From Sulfitobacter mediterraneus (GTDB lineage: Bacteria; Pseudomonadota; Alphaproteobacteria; Rhodobacterales; Rhodobacteraceae), in NCBI RefSeq assembly GCF_016801775.1, contig NZ_CP069004.1:1116001-1180000 (forward strand): 64,000 bases of DNA. The letters run 5' to 3'. The position numbers and the translations under genes are program-made. Below the pieces are notes generated by a model. The model worked only from the letters and a program-made list of their open reading frames with translations, made no database searches and had not been told where the DNA came from. Shown here piece after piece: positions 36,633 to 46,419 of this stretch. Positions within the stretch are counted from its first letter, which is position 1. Each line of letters opens with the position of its first letter.

Positions 36633-36737
36633 AGTCCCCGACCGCCGCCGTTTTGCCGAAGGCAAACCTGCGGTTTGACGGTGGGCGCTTTTTGCCCCCC
36701 CGTTGCTGGGCGATGTTCTGTGTATTGCCTTCAAACA

Positions 36738-38123
36738 TCACAGCACCCCTTGCAACCTTGCGACATCGAAACCAGATGGCGCAGTCAGTTTGACGCCTGC
36801 CTTGCTCATCTGCACTTCGATACCCAATTCAAGCAACGCCGTCTTTATCCTGTCCACCTCAGTGAAGTCCTTGCTTTGCATTGCGGCCTCTCGAACCGCG
36901 GTAAACCGCGCCTCCTGCGCCGACAAATCAATGCCCAGAACAGAGGCCCAATTCGGTACGCCCGCATCCAACAGACCAACCACGATCATCGCGCTGCGCA
37001 GGCTGTCCACATCCCCTGCAGACGACAGCCGATGCATTTCCGTCAAGGCGCCATGGGTGTTCAGATCATCCGCCAACAAATCAACAACTGTTTGCGGCAC
37101 CGCGCCACTGGATGCCTCTGCAACCTGTTCATACCACTTCCGCAGCGTCTTTTCCGCCTCGGCCCGCTTTTTCTCCGTCCAATCCATTGGCTTGCGATAA
37201 TGCGTGGACAGCATGACAAAGCGGATCACCTCGCCCGGCACATCCTGATCCAGCAAATCGCGCACGGTAAAGAAATTGCCCAGGCTCTTGGACATTTTCT
37301 TGCCCTCCACCTGCAACATCTCGTTGTGCATCCAATAACGGGCAAAACCGTGACCGGCGCAGGTGCTCTGGGCGATCTCGTTTTCGTGGTGCGGGAACTG
37401 CAGATCATTGCCGCCACCGTGAATGTCAAACTCGCTTCCTAGCAAGGCCTCAGCCATCGCAGAGCATTCAATGTGCCAGCCCGGACGCCCCTTGCCCCAT
37501 GGGCTGTCCCAGCCGGGGGTGTCCGCATCTGATGGTTTCCACAGGACAAAATCCATCGGGTCTTCCTTGTAGGGGGCCACCTCGACCCGCGCACCGGCGA
37601 TCATGTCATCCACAGAACGGCCCGAAAGCGCACCGTATTTCTCGTAGGACCGCACCCGGAACAGCACATGCCCCTCGGCCGCGTAGGCATGCCCCTTGGC
37701 GATCAGATCTTCGGTCATCGCAATCATTTCCGCGATATAGGCAGTGGCACGCGGCATCGCCTTTTGATGCGCCTCCCCCCTGATCGAGGGTTGCAACGCC
37801 CCGACGGCGGCCATGTCATCCAGAAACCACTGGGTTGTCTCGGCCGTGATATCGCCAATGGAGCGCCCGGTTTCCGCCGCACGCGCGTTGATCTTGTCAT
37901 CCACATCCGTGAAATTGCGCACATATGTGACATGGTCTGCGCCGTAGACTTCGCGCAACAATCGATACAGCACGTCAAACACGATCACGGGACGCGCATT
38001 GCCGATATGGGCGCGGTCGTAAACCGTTGGCCCACAGACATACATGCGCACATCGTCAGGGTTGATCGGGACAAAATCCTCTTTTGTCCGTGTCTTCGTG
38101 TTGTGCAGCTTGATCGTCGTCAT
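36738..38123 (-). CDS. cysS: Cysteinyl-tRNA synthetase
   Basis: A 461-residue class I synthetase charging tRNA-Cys. Seen: [19 protein letters not shown] with the zinc Cys and HIGN motif, the zinc-binding [16 protein letters not shown] and [19 protein letters not shown], and the KMSKS loop [13 protein letters not shown]. Length is typical. It has an ATG at 38121-38123. cimA lies downstream after 169 bp. Confidence 0.97.
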   Translation of the reverse strand: MTTIKLHNTKTRTKEDFVPINPDDVRMYVCGPTVYDRAHIGNARPVIVFDVLYRLLREVYGADHVTYVRNFTDVDDKINARAAETGRSIGDITAETTQWFLDDMAAVGALQPSIRGEAHQKAMPRATAYIAEMIAMTEDLIAKGHAYAAEGHVLFRVRSYEKYGALSGRSVDDMIAGARVEVAPYKEDPMDFVLWKPSDADTPGWDSPWGKGRPGWHIECSAMAEALLGSEFDIHGGGNDLQFPHHENEIAQSTCAGHGFARYWMHNEMLQVEGKKMSKSLGNFFTVRDLLDQDVPGEVIRFVMLSTHYRKPMDWTEKKRAEAEKTLRKWYEQVAEASSGAVPQTVVDLLADDLNTHGALTEMHRLSSAGDVDSLRSAMIVVGLLDAGVPNWASVLGIDLSAQEARFTAVREAAMQSKDFTEVDRIKTALLELGIEVQMSKAGVKLTAPSGFDVARLQGVL

Positions 38124-38344
38124 GGGTTCGTCCTCGCGCAGGTCTGGCGCGGGCTTGCCACATATTTCTCAGAATGAAAACGACATGAACACGCCCGCGA
38201 GAAGTCTCAGCAGGTAATAATGCAGCAAATAATGCAGGTCATCGTGTTCATACCCCTGCCTAGCCCGCGACCCGCCGTGCGGTCAAGGGCAATTGACGAA
38301 TCAAATGACCTCTGCGCCCCTGCCCCAAAGCATGGGAGAAAGTT

Positions 38345-39520
38345 ATGCAGGTATCGCAGCGCATTGGCGGCATTCTAGGTGGTGGATCAGACGGTTGGGA
38401 TGTGTTCAACCGCGCCCGTGACATGATCGCGGATGGCGTGGCCGTAACAGAGCTGACCATTGGCGAACATGACATCCGCACCGCTGCGCCGATCCTGCTG
38501 GATATGCACCGCGCCGCGATGGCGGGTCACACAGGCTATGCCGCTGTGCCGGGCACCAATGCCCTGCGCGACACTGTGGCGAAACGGGTGCAAGACCGCA
38601 CCGGCGTGAAAACCACACGTGACAATGTGTTGATCACTCCCGGCGGCCAATCGGCCCTTTATGCCGCGCATATGGTGGCCTGTGATGCAGGCGATACCGC
38701 GCTATACCTTGATCCGTTTTATGCCACCTACCCCGGCACCATTCGCGGGGTCAGCTGCACACCCCGCCGCATAGCCACCCGCGCAGAGGATGCGTTTCAG
38801 CCCCGTGCGTCTGACATCGCAGCGGCGGCTGAGGGGGCCAAATCCCTGCTGATCAACTCGCCCAATAACCCCACTGGCGTGGTCTATTCCCGCGCCACGC
38901 TTGAGGGGATCGCGCAGGTTTGCAAGGATCATGATCTGTGGCTGATCTCGGACGAGGTTTATGACACCCAGGTATGGGAGGGCGAACATCTCTCGCCCCG
39001 CGCCCTGCCCGGCATGGCCGAACGTACTCTGGTTGTCGGATCCATGTCGAAATCCCACGCCATGACCGGATCGCGCTGCGGCTGGATCATCGGGCCGGAG
39101 GATGTGATCGGCGATCTGATCAACCTGGCCACCCATACCACCTATGGCGTGCCCGGTTTCATTCAGGATGCCGCCGTCTTTGCCTTGGACCAAGGCACTG
39201 AATTTGAGGAAGAAATCGCCGATCCGTTCCGCCGCCGCCGCGCCATTGCACAGCGGGTTCTGGCCGGTCAGAACACGGTGTCATTGGTGCCCTCTCAGGG
39301 TGCGATGTATCTGATGCTGGATCTGCGGAGCACCGGAATGACCGGCGAAGAGTTTGCCAATGCGCTGCTCGATGCCCATCAGATTGCCACCATGCCCGGC
39401 GAAAGTTTCGGCGAGGCGGCGGCGGGCCATCTGCGCGTGGCGATGACGATTGAGGATGACGCCTTTGAAGCGGCGCTCAAGACCCTTTGTGCCTTTGCCC
39501 AGACCTGCGCAACGGGCTGA
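38345..39520 (+). CDS. Pyridoxal-phosphate aminotransferase, class I
   Basis: A 391-residue fold-type I aminotransferase. Seen: TGYAAVPGTNALRDTVAKRV, the LLINSPNNPTGVVYS substrate-pocket block, LISDEVYDTQVW, and the PLP lysine in GSMSKSHAMTGSRCGWIIG. The final third (RRAIAQRVLAGQN ... GESFGEAAAGHLRVAM) is typical. Substrate unknown. A 222-bp promoter region separates it from cysS; a terminator hairpin is at 39521-39555. Confidence 0.92.
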   Translation: MQVSQRIGGILGGGSDGWDVFNRARDMIADGVAVTELTIGEHDIRTAAPILLDMHRAAMAGHTGYAAVPGTNALRDTVAKRVQDRTGVKTTRDNVLITPGGQSALYAAHMVACDAGDTALYLDPFYATYPGTIRGVSCTPRRIATRAEDAFQPRASDIAAAAEGAKSLLINSPNNPTGVVYSRATLEGIAQVCKDHDLWLISDEVYDTQVWEGEHLSPRALPGMAERTLVVGSMSKSHAMTGSRCGWIIGPEDVIGDLINLATHTTYGVPGFIQDAAVFALDQGTEFEEEIADPFRRRRAIAQRVLAGQNTVSLVPSQGAMYLMLDLRSTGMTGEEFANALLDAHQIATMPGESFGEAAAGHLRVAMTIEDDAFEAALKTLCAFAQTCATG

Positions 39521-39555
39521 AACGAAAAAGGCCGGGGCGTGTTCGCACCCCGGCC
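39521..39555 (-). terminator. Rho-independent terminator for the outer-membrane protein gene
   Basis: GGCCGGGG (39530-39537) pairs with CCCCGGCC (39548-39555), with an inner TG/CA pair around a TTCG loop. On the minus strand the hairpin is followed by TTTTTCGTT, a good T-run, so it mainly terminates the outer-membrane gene; it may also stop the aminotransferase. Confidence 0.85.
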
Positions 39556-39579
39556 CTCTGCCTCAAATCAACCCGATCT

Positions 39580-40179
39580 TCAGAACCGGAGCGAACCGCG
39601 CAGGCTGAACGTGGTCGCATCGATATCATTGCCGGCTACGCCGCCAACATCGCTGAACCGATGCTCAAGCAGCTCCGCGCCAACAGTGAACCGGTCCGTG
39701 ACCCTATGAGCTACGCCGATCCCTGCAAATGGGCCGGTTTCATCGCCAACGGAGGTATCCGCGCGGGCGACACCGCCGGTGGCATAGATCAATGTATTGC
39801 CCAGATCATAGCCGCCCTTCAGCTTGAGCCGCGCCACGGAATCGATGGAGGCTGCACCGCCCCCAAGGCTGATGTCTGTCTTGTCGTAGTCCAGTTCACC
39901 ACCCAGAACAAAATCGCCAAAGTCGTAGTCATAACCTGCGTGAAAACCGTAGGAATTGTCATTGCCATCCAGTGCGCCGGGGCCATCCGCATCGGCATAG
40001 CCAAGCTGCAAACCGGTGTAGAAGCCTGTCCAGTCGCCGGATGCGGCGATCACCGGGGCGGGCACAGCCACGGGCGCCTCAACAGCGGGATCTTGCAGGC
40101 TGCCTGCCTGTGCGATGCCGGTAAAGGCGGTGGCGGACAACAGCGCGGCGGCGGCGGTCAGTTTGGTGAAACGTGTCAT
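39580..40179 (-). CDS. Outer-membrane beta-barrel protein (OmpA/opacity-like)
   Basis: A 199-residue secreted protein with a cleavable signal peptide (MTRFTKLTAAAALLSATAFT, predicted cut after GIAQA). The mature part has a Pro/Ala/Val-rich spacer, then alternating hydrophobic strands typical of small eight-stranded barrels (SGDWTGFYTGLQLGYADAD, YGFHAGYDYDFGDFVLGGEL). The last residue is Phe, as expected for BAM substrates. The start is the ATG at 40177-40179. It resembles porin family/Omp25-like proteins. Function is unknown, perhaps membrane integrity. Confidence 0.9.
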   Translation of the reverse strand: MTRFTKLTAAAALLSATAFTGIAQAGSLQDPAVEAPVAVPAPVIAASGDWTGFYTGLQLGYADADGPGALDGNDNSYGFHAGYDYDFGDFVLGGELDYDKTDISLGGGAASIDSVARLKLKGGYDLGNTLIYATGGVARADTSVGDETGPFAGIGVAHRVTDRFTVGAELLEHRFSDVGGVAGNDIDATTFSLRGSLRF

Positions 40180-40393
40180 ATCTCTGCTCCTTGTTAACAA
40201 CAGCCCCACCGTTGCGGCGGGATCATCTGTTAACGCGGCAAATAGGATCGGGTTTCCTTGTCGACATCCCCCATAACCGTCATGGGCGAAATATCGCCCG
40301 ATTTCGATTTATCGTCGGCCAGCATTGGCCCATGGCTGCCATGCCCCTGCAAATGCGCCTGACTGCTCCTTGAAAACCTTAAGCTCACACCAA

Positions 40394-40441
40394 GTCGCAA
40401 ATGGAACAGCCGGTCGCAAACGGGACAGAACCGCAATCGGG
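40394..40441 (+). repeat. Iterated GTCGCAAAYGGRACAG direct repeats
   Basis: GTCGCAAATGGAACAG (40394-40409) is repeated as GTCGCAAACGGGACAG (40413-40428), period 19, and a weaker third copy CGCAATCGGGGA begins at 40432. Iteration about two helical turns apart, ahead of the methyltransferase gene, suggests a regulator-binding array. Confidence 0.6.
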
Positions 40442-40450
40442 GATTTCCCA

Positions 40451-40465
40451 GACTTTTCAAAAGTC
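40451..40465. promoter_or_regulatory. Perfect 15-base palindrome GACTTTTCAAAAGTC
   Basis: Two 7-base arms around a central C, 139 bases upstream of the methyltransferase ATG. It is followed by an AT-rich CATATATGAAAAG, which may be the promoter -10 region. It could be a regulator half-site pair. Confidence 0.45.
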
Positions 40466-40510
40466 CGGAGCATATATGAAAAGAGATCTGTGCATTATTT
40501 CCCGCGTGAT

Positions 40511-40527
40511 CCGCACCATCGGTGCGG
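40511..40527 (+). promoter_or_regulatory. Leader hairpin CCGCACC/GGTGCGG
   Basis: A 7-bp perfect stem with 3-base loop about 76 bases ahead of the mttB-like start, in the likely 5' leader. Its role is unknown. Confidence 0.35.
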
Positions 40528-40603
40528 AACGGGGACGTGCGGCGCGAGGGGCACCGGCCAAGGGGTAATCCGCCCTTCCCTCTTTTTTACAACGGATCTT
40601 GCC

Positions 40604-42145
40604 ATGTCAGACATTTCTCCCTCACGCAGCGGTGGCCGTGCTGCCCGCCGTGCTGCGCGCAACGCGCCCCTTGCCCAGCACCTGCGCCCCATCCGCCCCG
40701 GCCTTGAGGGTGGCACCTATAAGCCGCTCAGCGAGGCCGATATGCAGGCCATTCACCGCGCAGCGCTTGAAGCCCTCGAAGAGATCGGGTTGGCCGATGC
40801 CCCGCCCAGCGGCATAGCTTATCTGACCGGCGCGGGTGCGATCCTGGGCGACGACGGGCGCATCCGCTTTCCCCGCGCCTTGGTTGAAGACACGCTGGCA
40901 ATGGCCAATCGCCAGATCACCCTTTGCGCCCGCGATCCGGCCCATGATCTGGAATTGGGCGGCAACCGCGTGCATTTCGGCACGGCCGGCGCAGCGGTAC
41001 ATATGGTCGATGCGCAGGGCCGCAATTACCGCGAATGTGGCGTGCAGGATCTGCATGATGCGGCGCGGATCTGTGACACTCTGGACAACATCCATTTTGT
41101 GCAGCGCCCGATGGTCTGCCGCGATATTCCTGACAATCAGGAGATGGATCTCAACACCATTTTCGCCTGCTGCTCTGGCACGACCAAGCACATCGGCACC
41201 TCTTTCACGGAACCCGCATTCGTGCCTAAGGCATTGCAAATGCTGCATATGATTGCGGGCGGCGAAGACAAATGGCGCGAACGCCCCTTCATGTCCAACA
41301 GCAATTGTTTCGTGGTTCCGCCGATGAAATTCGCCACTGAATCCTGCGAGGTTATGGAGGCGGTGATTGAAGGCGGCATGCCGGTGCTGCTGCTCTCGGC
41401 TGGCATGGCCGGGGCCACGGCCCCTTCCACCGTGGCGGGCGCGATTGTGCAGGCCGTCGCGGAATGTCTGGCCGGGTTGGTCTATGTGAACGCCGTGAAA
41501 CCGGGGCATCCGGCGATCTTTGGCACATGGCCCTTTGGCCTTGATCTGCGGTCGGGTGCCATGACGGGCGGATCCGGAGAGCAGGCCTTGTTGACCGCCG
41601 GTTGCGCCCAGATGCACAAGTTCTACGGCGTTCCTGGCGGCGCGGCGGCGGGCATTGCAGACAGCAAACTGCCCGATATGCAGGCCGGATGGGAGCAGAT
41701 GTGTTCTAATGTTATGGCCGGATTGTCAGGCTGCAACATGATCTATGAGGCCGCCGGGATGCATGCCTCGCTGCTTGGGTTTTGCCACGAATCGCTGATT
41801 CTGGGGGATGACCTGATTGGTCAGGCGCTGCGCTGTGTGCGCGGGATCGAGGTGAACGACGAAACATTGGCGCTGGATCAGATGCGGCAGGTCTGCATGG
41901 GCGGGCCGGGGCATTATCTGGGCACCGAACAGACCCTGAGCCGGATGGAACTGGATCATGTCTATCCGGCGCTTGGCGATCGGTCCTCGCCCAAGGAATG
42001 GGACGAACTGGGCAAGCCGGATCTGATCGAAAAGGCCACGGCCCGCAAGGAGCAGATTTTGAGCCAGAGGTCTGCCGCCAGTTTTGATCCGATGCTGGAA
42101 AAGGCCCTGCGAGAGGCATTTACGATCCATTTGCCGGTGCAGTAA
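40604..42145 (+). CDS. MttB-family (trimethylamine methyltransferase-like) methyltransferase
   Basis: A 513-residue protein of the MttB/COG5598 TIM-barrel family. Members move a methyl group from a quaternary or tertiary amine (glycine betaine, trimethylamine, carnitine and others) to a corrinoid protein. Seen: PLSEADMQAIHRAALEALEE near the N-terminus, SGTTKHIGTSFTEPAF, LLSAGMAGATAPSTVAGAI and PAIFGTWPFGLDLRSGAMTG. There is no in-frame TAG, so no pyrrolysine; this is the non-Pyl group. Start ATG 40604 (MSDISPSRSGGRAAR). No corrinoid protein or reductive activator lies nearby, so the substrate cannot be deduced. Confidence 0.88.
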   Translation: MSDISPSRSGGRAARRAARNAPLAQHLRPIRPGLEGGTYKPLSEADMQAIHRAALEALEEIGLADAPPSGIAYLTGAGAILGDDGRIRFPRALVEDTLAMANRQITLCARDPAHDLELGGNRVHFGTAGAAVHMVDAQGRNYRECGVQDLHDAARICDTLDNIHFVQRPMVCRDIPDNQEMDLNTIFACCSGTTKHIGTSFTEPAFVPKALQMLHMIAGGEDKWRERPFMSNSNCFVVPPMKFATESCEVMEAVIEGGMPVLLLSAGMAGATAPSTVAGAIVQAVAECLAGLVYVNAVKPGHPAIFGTWPFGLDLRSGAMTGGSGEQALLTAGCAQMHKFYGVPGGAAAGIADSKLPDMQAGWEQMCSNVMAGLSGCNMIYEAAGMHASLLGFCHESLILGDDLIGQALRCVRGIEVNDETLALDQMRQVCMGGPGHYLGTEQTLSRMELDHVYPALGDRSSPKEWDELGKPDLIEKATARKEQILSQRSAASFDPMLEKALREAFTIHLPVQ

Positions 42146-42210
42146 CGGCGCTTCTACGCCAAGGCATTTCCTGCATGCAATCAAGGGCTTTGCCCTAGGT
42201 TGCCGAAAAG

Positions 42211-42252
42211 AAGAAAGGGAGAACCGGAGTTCTCCCTGAGTTTCGCCGTTCA
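42211..42252 (-). repeat. 42-base perfect repeat with terminator hairpin, copy 1
   Basis: Identical over 42 bases to 42340-42381. It contains an 8-bp stem GGGAGAAC/GTTCTCCC around a 4-base loop; on the minus strand this is followed by TTTCTTCTTTTC, so it looks like an intrinsic terminator for minus-strand transcription. Confidence 0.85.
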
Positions 42253-42339
42253 CGGGGGTGTTCTTCAGAACGCACACTCCCCTGACAGAACCTTTGGCGC
42301 AGACAAAGGTGGAGTCAGCCCGCGTCACGCACAGAAAAA

Positions 42340-42381
42340 AGAAAGGGAGAACCGGAGTTCTCCCTGAGTTTCGCCGTTCAA
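42340..42381 (-). repeat. 42-base perfect repeat with terminator hairpin, copy 2
   Basis: The second copy of the repeat, 129 bases from the first, same orientation. Its minus-strand tail reads TTTCTTTTTTCT, an even better T-run. It lies about 150 bases downstream of nrdJ. Confidence 0.85.
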
Positions 42382-42500
42382 GCTCAATATGTTAACCGCT
42401 CGAGATTTATTTTTGCCTGCGGCCTGAACGTCGTCCGGGGCGAGCGCACCCGCCCCTTGTGAGGTGGGGGGACGTAACGTACCGCCCCACCCATCGCAAA

Positions 42501-42524
42501 GGGGCACCGGATCACCGATGCCCC
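42501..42524 (-). terminator. Hairpin directly downstream of nrdJ
   Basis: GGGGCA (42501-42506) and TGCCCC (42519-42524) pair, with three more pairs inside around ATCA and one mismatch. On the minus strand it follows the nrdJ stop by 6 bases and is followed by TTTGCG, a weak T-run. Confidence 0.6.
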
Positions 42525-42530
42525 AATTTC

Positions 42531-45500
42531 TTAGCTACACCCGCTTGTCCCACCGCAGGTGTTGCATTTCATGCAGGTCCCGTTGCGCACCAGAGTGTAA
42601 TTGCCGCATTCGCCGCAGGCCTCACCCTCATACCCCTGCATCTTGGCCTTCGTCCGGGCATCAAGACTGGTGACAGAGCCGGACGCCACAGCCGTGGTGG
42701 TCGACATCGCAACCGCAACGCCGCCGGCAGTGGCCACTTCGGGCACAAGTGTTTCTACCGCGGATGCCGTCACTTCCTGGCCGCCCTGCAGGACAACCAG
42801 TTCCTGCGGCAAACGGTTGCGCAGATATCCGGTTGAACTGATTTGCTTGAGCACTTCGAGGGACCGCGTCGCAGCGGTTTCGGACAGTTCGGACACATTG
42901 GCCACGTTTTCTTCGGCCTCGCCCTTGCCCAGATCATCAAATGTCGCGCCCTGCGGCTTCACATGGGCCAGATCGGTGCGGTCCAGATAGCTTACCGCCA
43001 GTTCGCGGAAGATATAGTCAAGGATCGAGGTCGCGTTGCGAATGGTCTCATTGCCCTGCACCATGCCCGCAGGCTCAAATTTGGTGAAGGTGAAGGCGTC
43101 GACAAATTCCTCAAGCGGCACGCCGTATTGCAGGCCAACCGATACTGCGATGGCAAAGTTGTTCATCATCGCCCGGAAGCCGGCACCCTCTTTGTGCATG
43201 TCGATGAAGATCTCGCCCAGCTTGCCGTCTTCGTATTCGCCGGTGCGCAGATAGACCTTGTGCCCGCCAACAACCGCCTTTTGGGTGTAGCCCTTGCGGC
43301 GTTCCGGCATTTTCTCGCGGTGGGATTTGATGATCTCTTTGACGATCACCTTTTCCACGACTTTTTCCGCAAGAACCGCAGCCTTTTCCTGAATGGAGCC
43401 ACTTTCCAGCACCTCTGCCGCCTCATCGTCATCCTCAACCAGCGCCGCCGCCAGAGGTTGCGACAGTTTGGAGCCGTCACGGTAGAGCGCGTTGGCCTTG
43501 ATGCCCAAGGACCAGCTCAGCTCATAGGCTTTTTGACAATCCTCGATGGTGGCATCGTTTGGCATGTTGATGGTTTTTGAGATCGCGCCGGAGATAAAGC
43601 TTTGTGCCGCCGCCATCATGTAGATGTGGCTGTTCACGCTCAGGTAACGCTTGCCCTTTTTGCCACATGGGTTGGCGCAATCGAAGATGCCGTAATGCTC
43701 TTCTTTCAGATGCGGCGCGCCCTCAAGGGTCATGGTGCCGCAGACATGGTCGTTGGCTGCATCCACATCCTTGCGGGAGAAACCCAGAGATTTCAGCAGG
43801 TCAAAGGTGGGATCATTGAGCTTTTCCGCCGGAATACCAAGCACTTGGGTGCAGAACTCTTCTCCCAATGTCCACTGGTTGAACACAAACCGGATGTCAA
43901 AAGCCTGCGCCAATGCCGCGTCAACCTTGGCCAGTTCATTGGGACCAAAGCCGTGACCGGCCAGCGTGGTGTGGTTGATGCCCGGCGCATTGCCGATGGT
44001 GCCGTGGCCCACTGCGTAAGATACAATCTCTTCGATCTGGGCAGAGCCATAGCCCAGCTTTTCAAGTGCTGCCGGAACCGATTGGTTGATGATCTTGAAA
44101 TAACCGCCGCCGGCCAGTTTCTTGAACTTCACCAGCGCAAAGTCAGGCTCGATCCCGGTGGTGTCACAATCCATCACCAGACCAATGGTGCCGGTTGGCG
44201 CGATCACGGAAACCTGCGCGTTGCGGTAGCCATGGGCCTCGCCCAGCTTCAGCGCCTCATCCCAGCAGGACATCGCCACATCGACCAGACCCGGCTGCGG
44301 GCAGTTGCCATGATCAAGCGCCACAGGCTTGACCGCCAGCTTTTCATAGCCGGTGTCATTGCCGTAAGCCGCGTTGCGGTGATTGCGGATCACCCGCAGC
44401 ATGTGTTTGTCGTTCTTGGCATAGCCCGGAAACGCGCCCAACTCGCCCGCCATCTCGGCGGAGGTGGCATAAGACACGCCCGTCAGGATCGCGGTCAGCG
44501 CACCACAAAGGGCACGGCCCTCATCACTGTCATAGGAATACCCCATGTTCATCAGCAAACCGCCGATGTTGGCGTAACCCAGACCCAGCGTGCGGAAGTC
44601 ATAGGACCGCTGTGCAATCTCTTTGGACGGGAACTGCGCCATCATCACCGAGATTTCCAGTGTCACTGTCCACAGACGCGAGGCATGCATGTAGTCTTCG
44701 ACCTGAAACTCGCCATCCTTGAGGAAGGTCAGCAAGTTCATCGAGGCAAGGTTACAGGCCGTGTCATCAAGGAACATGTATTCAGAACAGGGGTTTGAGC
44801 CGCGAATGGCGCCGTCCTCGGGGCATGTGTGCCATTCGTTGACCGTGTCGTGATACTGGATACCCGGATCGGCGCAGGCCCATGCCGCGTGGCCCACCTG
44901 TTCCCACAGATCGCGGGCCCGGACGGTTTTGGATACTTTGCCGTTCACCCGGTCGATCAGTTCCCAATCGGCGTCTTTTTCCACGGCTGTGAGAAATGCG
45001 TTGGTGACACGGATGGAGTTGTTGGAGTTCTGGCCCGATACAGAATTATAGGCTTCGGAATCCCAGTCGGTGTCATAGGTGGGGAATTCGATGCTGGTGT
45101 GACCCTGCTTGGCGTAATCCAGCACACGCTTGACATAAGTCTCTGGGATCGCGACTTTTTTGGCGTCGCGCACAGCTGCTTTCAACTGATCATTCTTGGC
45201 CGGATCATAGGCGTCTGCCTCTGCCCCGTCCCATGCTTTGATGGCGTCAAAGATCTGGTTCAGCTTTTGCTCGTGCATCTTGGAGCCTGCGACGATGGAC
45301 GCCACTTTCTGCTCTTCGAGAACCTTCCAGTTGATGAATTCTTCGATGTCGGGGTGATCGGCATCGACGATCACCATTTTGGCCGCGCGGCGCGTTGTGC
45401 CGCCCGATTTAATAGCGCCCGCAGCGCGGTCACCGATTTTCAGGAATCCCATCAAGCCAGAGGATTTGCCGCCACCAGACAGGCTTTCTCCTGCGGCCCG

Positions 45501-46190
45501 CAGGGACGAAAAGTTGGTGCCGGTGCCGGAGCCGTATTTGAACAGACGCGCCTCGCGGACCCAAAGATCCATGATGCCGCCATCGCCCACCAGATCATCG
45601 GCGACAGATTGGATAAAGCAGGCATGCGGCTGCGGATGTTCATATGAGGATTTGGAGCGGGTCAGCTTGCCGGATTTGTGATCGACATAATAGTGGCCCT
45701 GTGCCGGACCATCGATGCCGTACGCCCAATGCAGGCCGGTGTTGAACCACTGAGGAGAGTTCGGCGCGGCGCGTTGGCTGGCCAGCATGTGGCGCATTTC
45801 GTCATAATAGGCGCGGGCGTCGTCCTCGGTGGTGAAATAGCCACCCTTCCAACCCCAATAGGCCCAGGCACCTGCCAAACGGTCAAACACCTGCTTGGAA
45901 GAAGTCTCGCCGCCCATCTCGGCGCCCTCAGCCGCAACAGAGCGCCACAGGAACTCTGGCACGCCCTTTTCTTTGACCTTCTTGAGTTTGCTCGGAACGC
46001 CCGCTTTGCGGAAATATTTTTGCGCGATGACGTCGCTTGCGACCTGGCTCCAGCTTGACGGAACTTCGACATCGTCCAGTTTGAACACCACCGATCCATC
46101 CGGATTTCGGATTTCCGATACCGTGGTGATAAAATCCAGGTCCGCGTAGGCGTCCTGACCGGCTTTGGTGAAATTCCGTTCAATCTTCAT
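42531..46190 (-). CDS. nrdJ: Adenosylcobalamin-dependent ribonucleotide reductase, class II
   Basis: A 1219-residue enzyme reducing ribonucleotides to deoxyribonucleotides with a B12 radical. Blocks seen: [38 protein letters not shown] and [20 protein letters not shown]. Also [20 protein letters not shown] near the catalytic cysteines, [20 protein letters not shown], and a C-terminal zinc-ribbon tail ([13 protein letters not shown] ... [11 protein letters not shown]) with the redox Cys pairs. The start is the ATG at 46188-46190 ([15 protein letters not shown]), the typical alphaproteobacterial N-terminus. Regulation by NrdR is suggested by a box pair about 200 bases upstream. Confidence 0.97.
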   Translation of the reverse strand: MKIERNFTKAGQDAYADLDFITTVSEIRNPDGSVVFKLDDVEVPSSWSQVASDVIAQKYFRKAGVPSKLKKVKEKGVPEFLWRSVAAEGAEMGGETSSKQVFDRLAGAWAYWGWKGGYFTTEDDARAYYDEMRHMLASQRAAPNSPQWFNTGLHWAYGIDGPAQGHYYVDHKSGKLTRSKSSYEHPQPHACFIQSVADDLVGDGGIMDLWVREARLFKYGSGTGTNFSSLRAAGESLSGGGKSSGLMGFLKIGDRAAGAIKSGGTTRRAAKMVIVDADHPDIEEFINWKVLEEQKVASIVAGSKMHEQKLNQIFDAIKAWDGAEADAYDPAKNDQLKAAVRDAKKVAIPETYVKRVLDYAKQGHTSIEFPTYDTDWDSEAYNSVSGQNSNNSIRVTNAFLTAVEKDADWELIDRVNGKVSKTVRARDLWEQVGHAAWACADPGIQYHDTVNEWHTCPEDGAIRGSNPCSEYMFLDDTACNLASMNLLTFLKDGEFQVEDYMHASRLWTVTLEISVMMAQFPSKEIAQRSYDFRTLGLGYANIGGLLMNMGYSYDSDEGRALCGALTAILTGVSYATSAEMAGELGAFPGYAKNDKHMLRVIRNHRNAAYGNDTGYEKLAVKPVALDHGNCPQPGLVDVAMSCWDEALKLGEAHGYRNAQVSVIAPTGTIGLVMDCDTTGIEPDFALVKFKKLAGGGYFKIINQSVPAALEKLGYGSAQIEEIVSYAVGHGTIGNAPGINHTTLAGHGFGPNELAKVDAALAQAFDIRFVFNQWTLGEEFCTQVLGIPAEKLNDPTFDLLKSLGFSRKDVDAANDHVCGTMTLEGAPHLKEEHYGIFDCANPCGKKGKRYLSVNSHIYMMAAAQSFISGAISKTINMPNDATIEDCQKAYELSWSLGIKANALYRDGSKLSQPLAAALVEDDDEAAEVLESGSIQEKAAVLAEKVVEKVIVKEIIKSHREKMPERRKGYTQKAVVGGHKVYLRTGEYEDGKLGEIFIDMHKEGAGFRAMMNNFAIAVSVGLQYGVPLEEFVDAFTFTKFEPAGMVQGNETIRNATSILDYIFRELAVSYLDRTDLAHVKPQGATFDDLGKGEAEENVANVSELSETAATRSLEVLKQISSTGYLRNRLPQELVVLQGGQEVTASAVETLVPEVATAGGVAVAMSTTTAVASGSVTSLDARTKAKMQGYEGEACGECGNYTLVRNGTCMKCNTCGGTSGCS

Positions 46191-46388
46191 TGTCGCTGCC
46201 TCATATCCAGCTGTCCACATCAAGAGCCGCACCCGTCATTGCAGGTCGCCTCCGCCCCTCATAACCGCCAAATTGGCGCAGTCGTTTATTGGCCCGGTCA
46301 AACCTGTTGACCGGCCGAAACGCAGCATCTGACTTTGATATTTAGTCCTAAACCTGCCTGCACCTGCGATGCGCCCTTGCGGTTTCAT

Positions 46389-46404
46389 CCACTACATATT
46401 GTGG
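46389..46404 (-). promoter_or_regulatory. Putative NrdR box 1 upstream of nrdJ
   Basis: In the nrdJ sense the site reads CCACAATATGTAGTGG, close to the NrdR consensus ACACWATATHTWGTGT with a 16-base symmetrical form. It lies about 200 bases upstream of the start codon. Confidence 0.65.
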
Positions 46405-46419
46405 CGTCATCGTCGGCCT

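Larger units (their letters stand above)
40180..40603. other. Divergent region rich in short repeats, upstream of mttB-like gene
   Basis: This 424-bp stretch holds the promoters for the outer-membrane gene (minus) and the methyltransferase (plus). It contains TTGTTAACAA at 40191, a hairpin GGGCGA/TCGCCC at 40284-40299, three iterated CGCAA-type sites at 40394-40441, a 15-base palindrome at 40451 and a hairpin at 40511. I see no gene. Confidence 0.5.
42146..42530. other. Intergenic region with duplicated terminator-like repeat
   Basis: This 385-bp convergent gap between the methyltransferase (plus) and nrdJ (minus) holds a small hairpin AGGGC/GCCCT at 42184-42196, two identical 42-base repeats (42211-42252 and 42340-42381) and a terminator hairpin at 42501-42524. 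The two short minus-strand frames that cross the repeats share the peptide NGETQGELRFSLS only because the DNA is repeated. I do not consider them genes. Confidence 0.6.

Noticed and set aside
42146..42510. Two short minus-strand frames sharing NGETQGELRFSLS
   Set aside because: The shared peptide is a by-product of the 42-base DNA repeat and its terminator; no ribosome site or conserved remainder.
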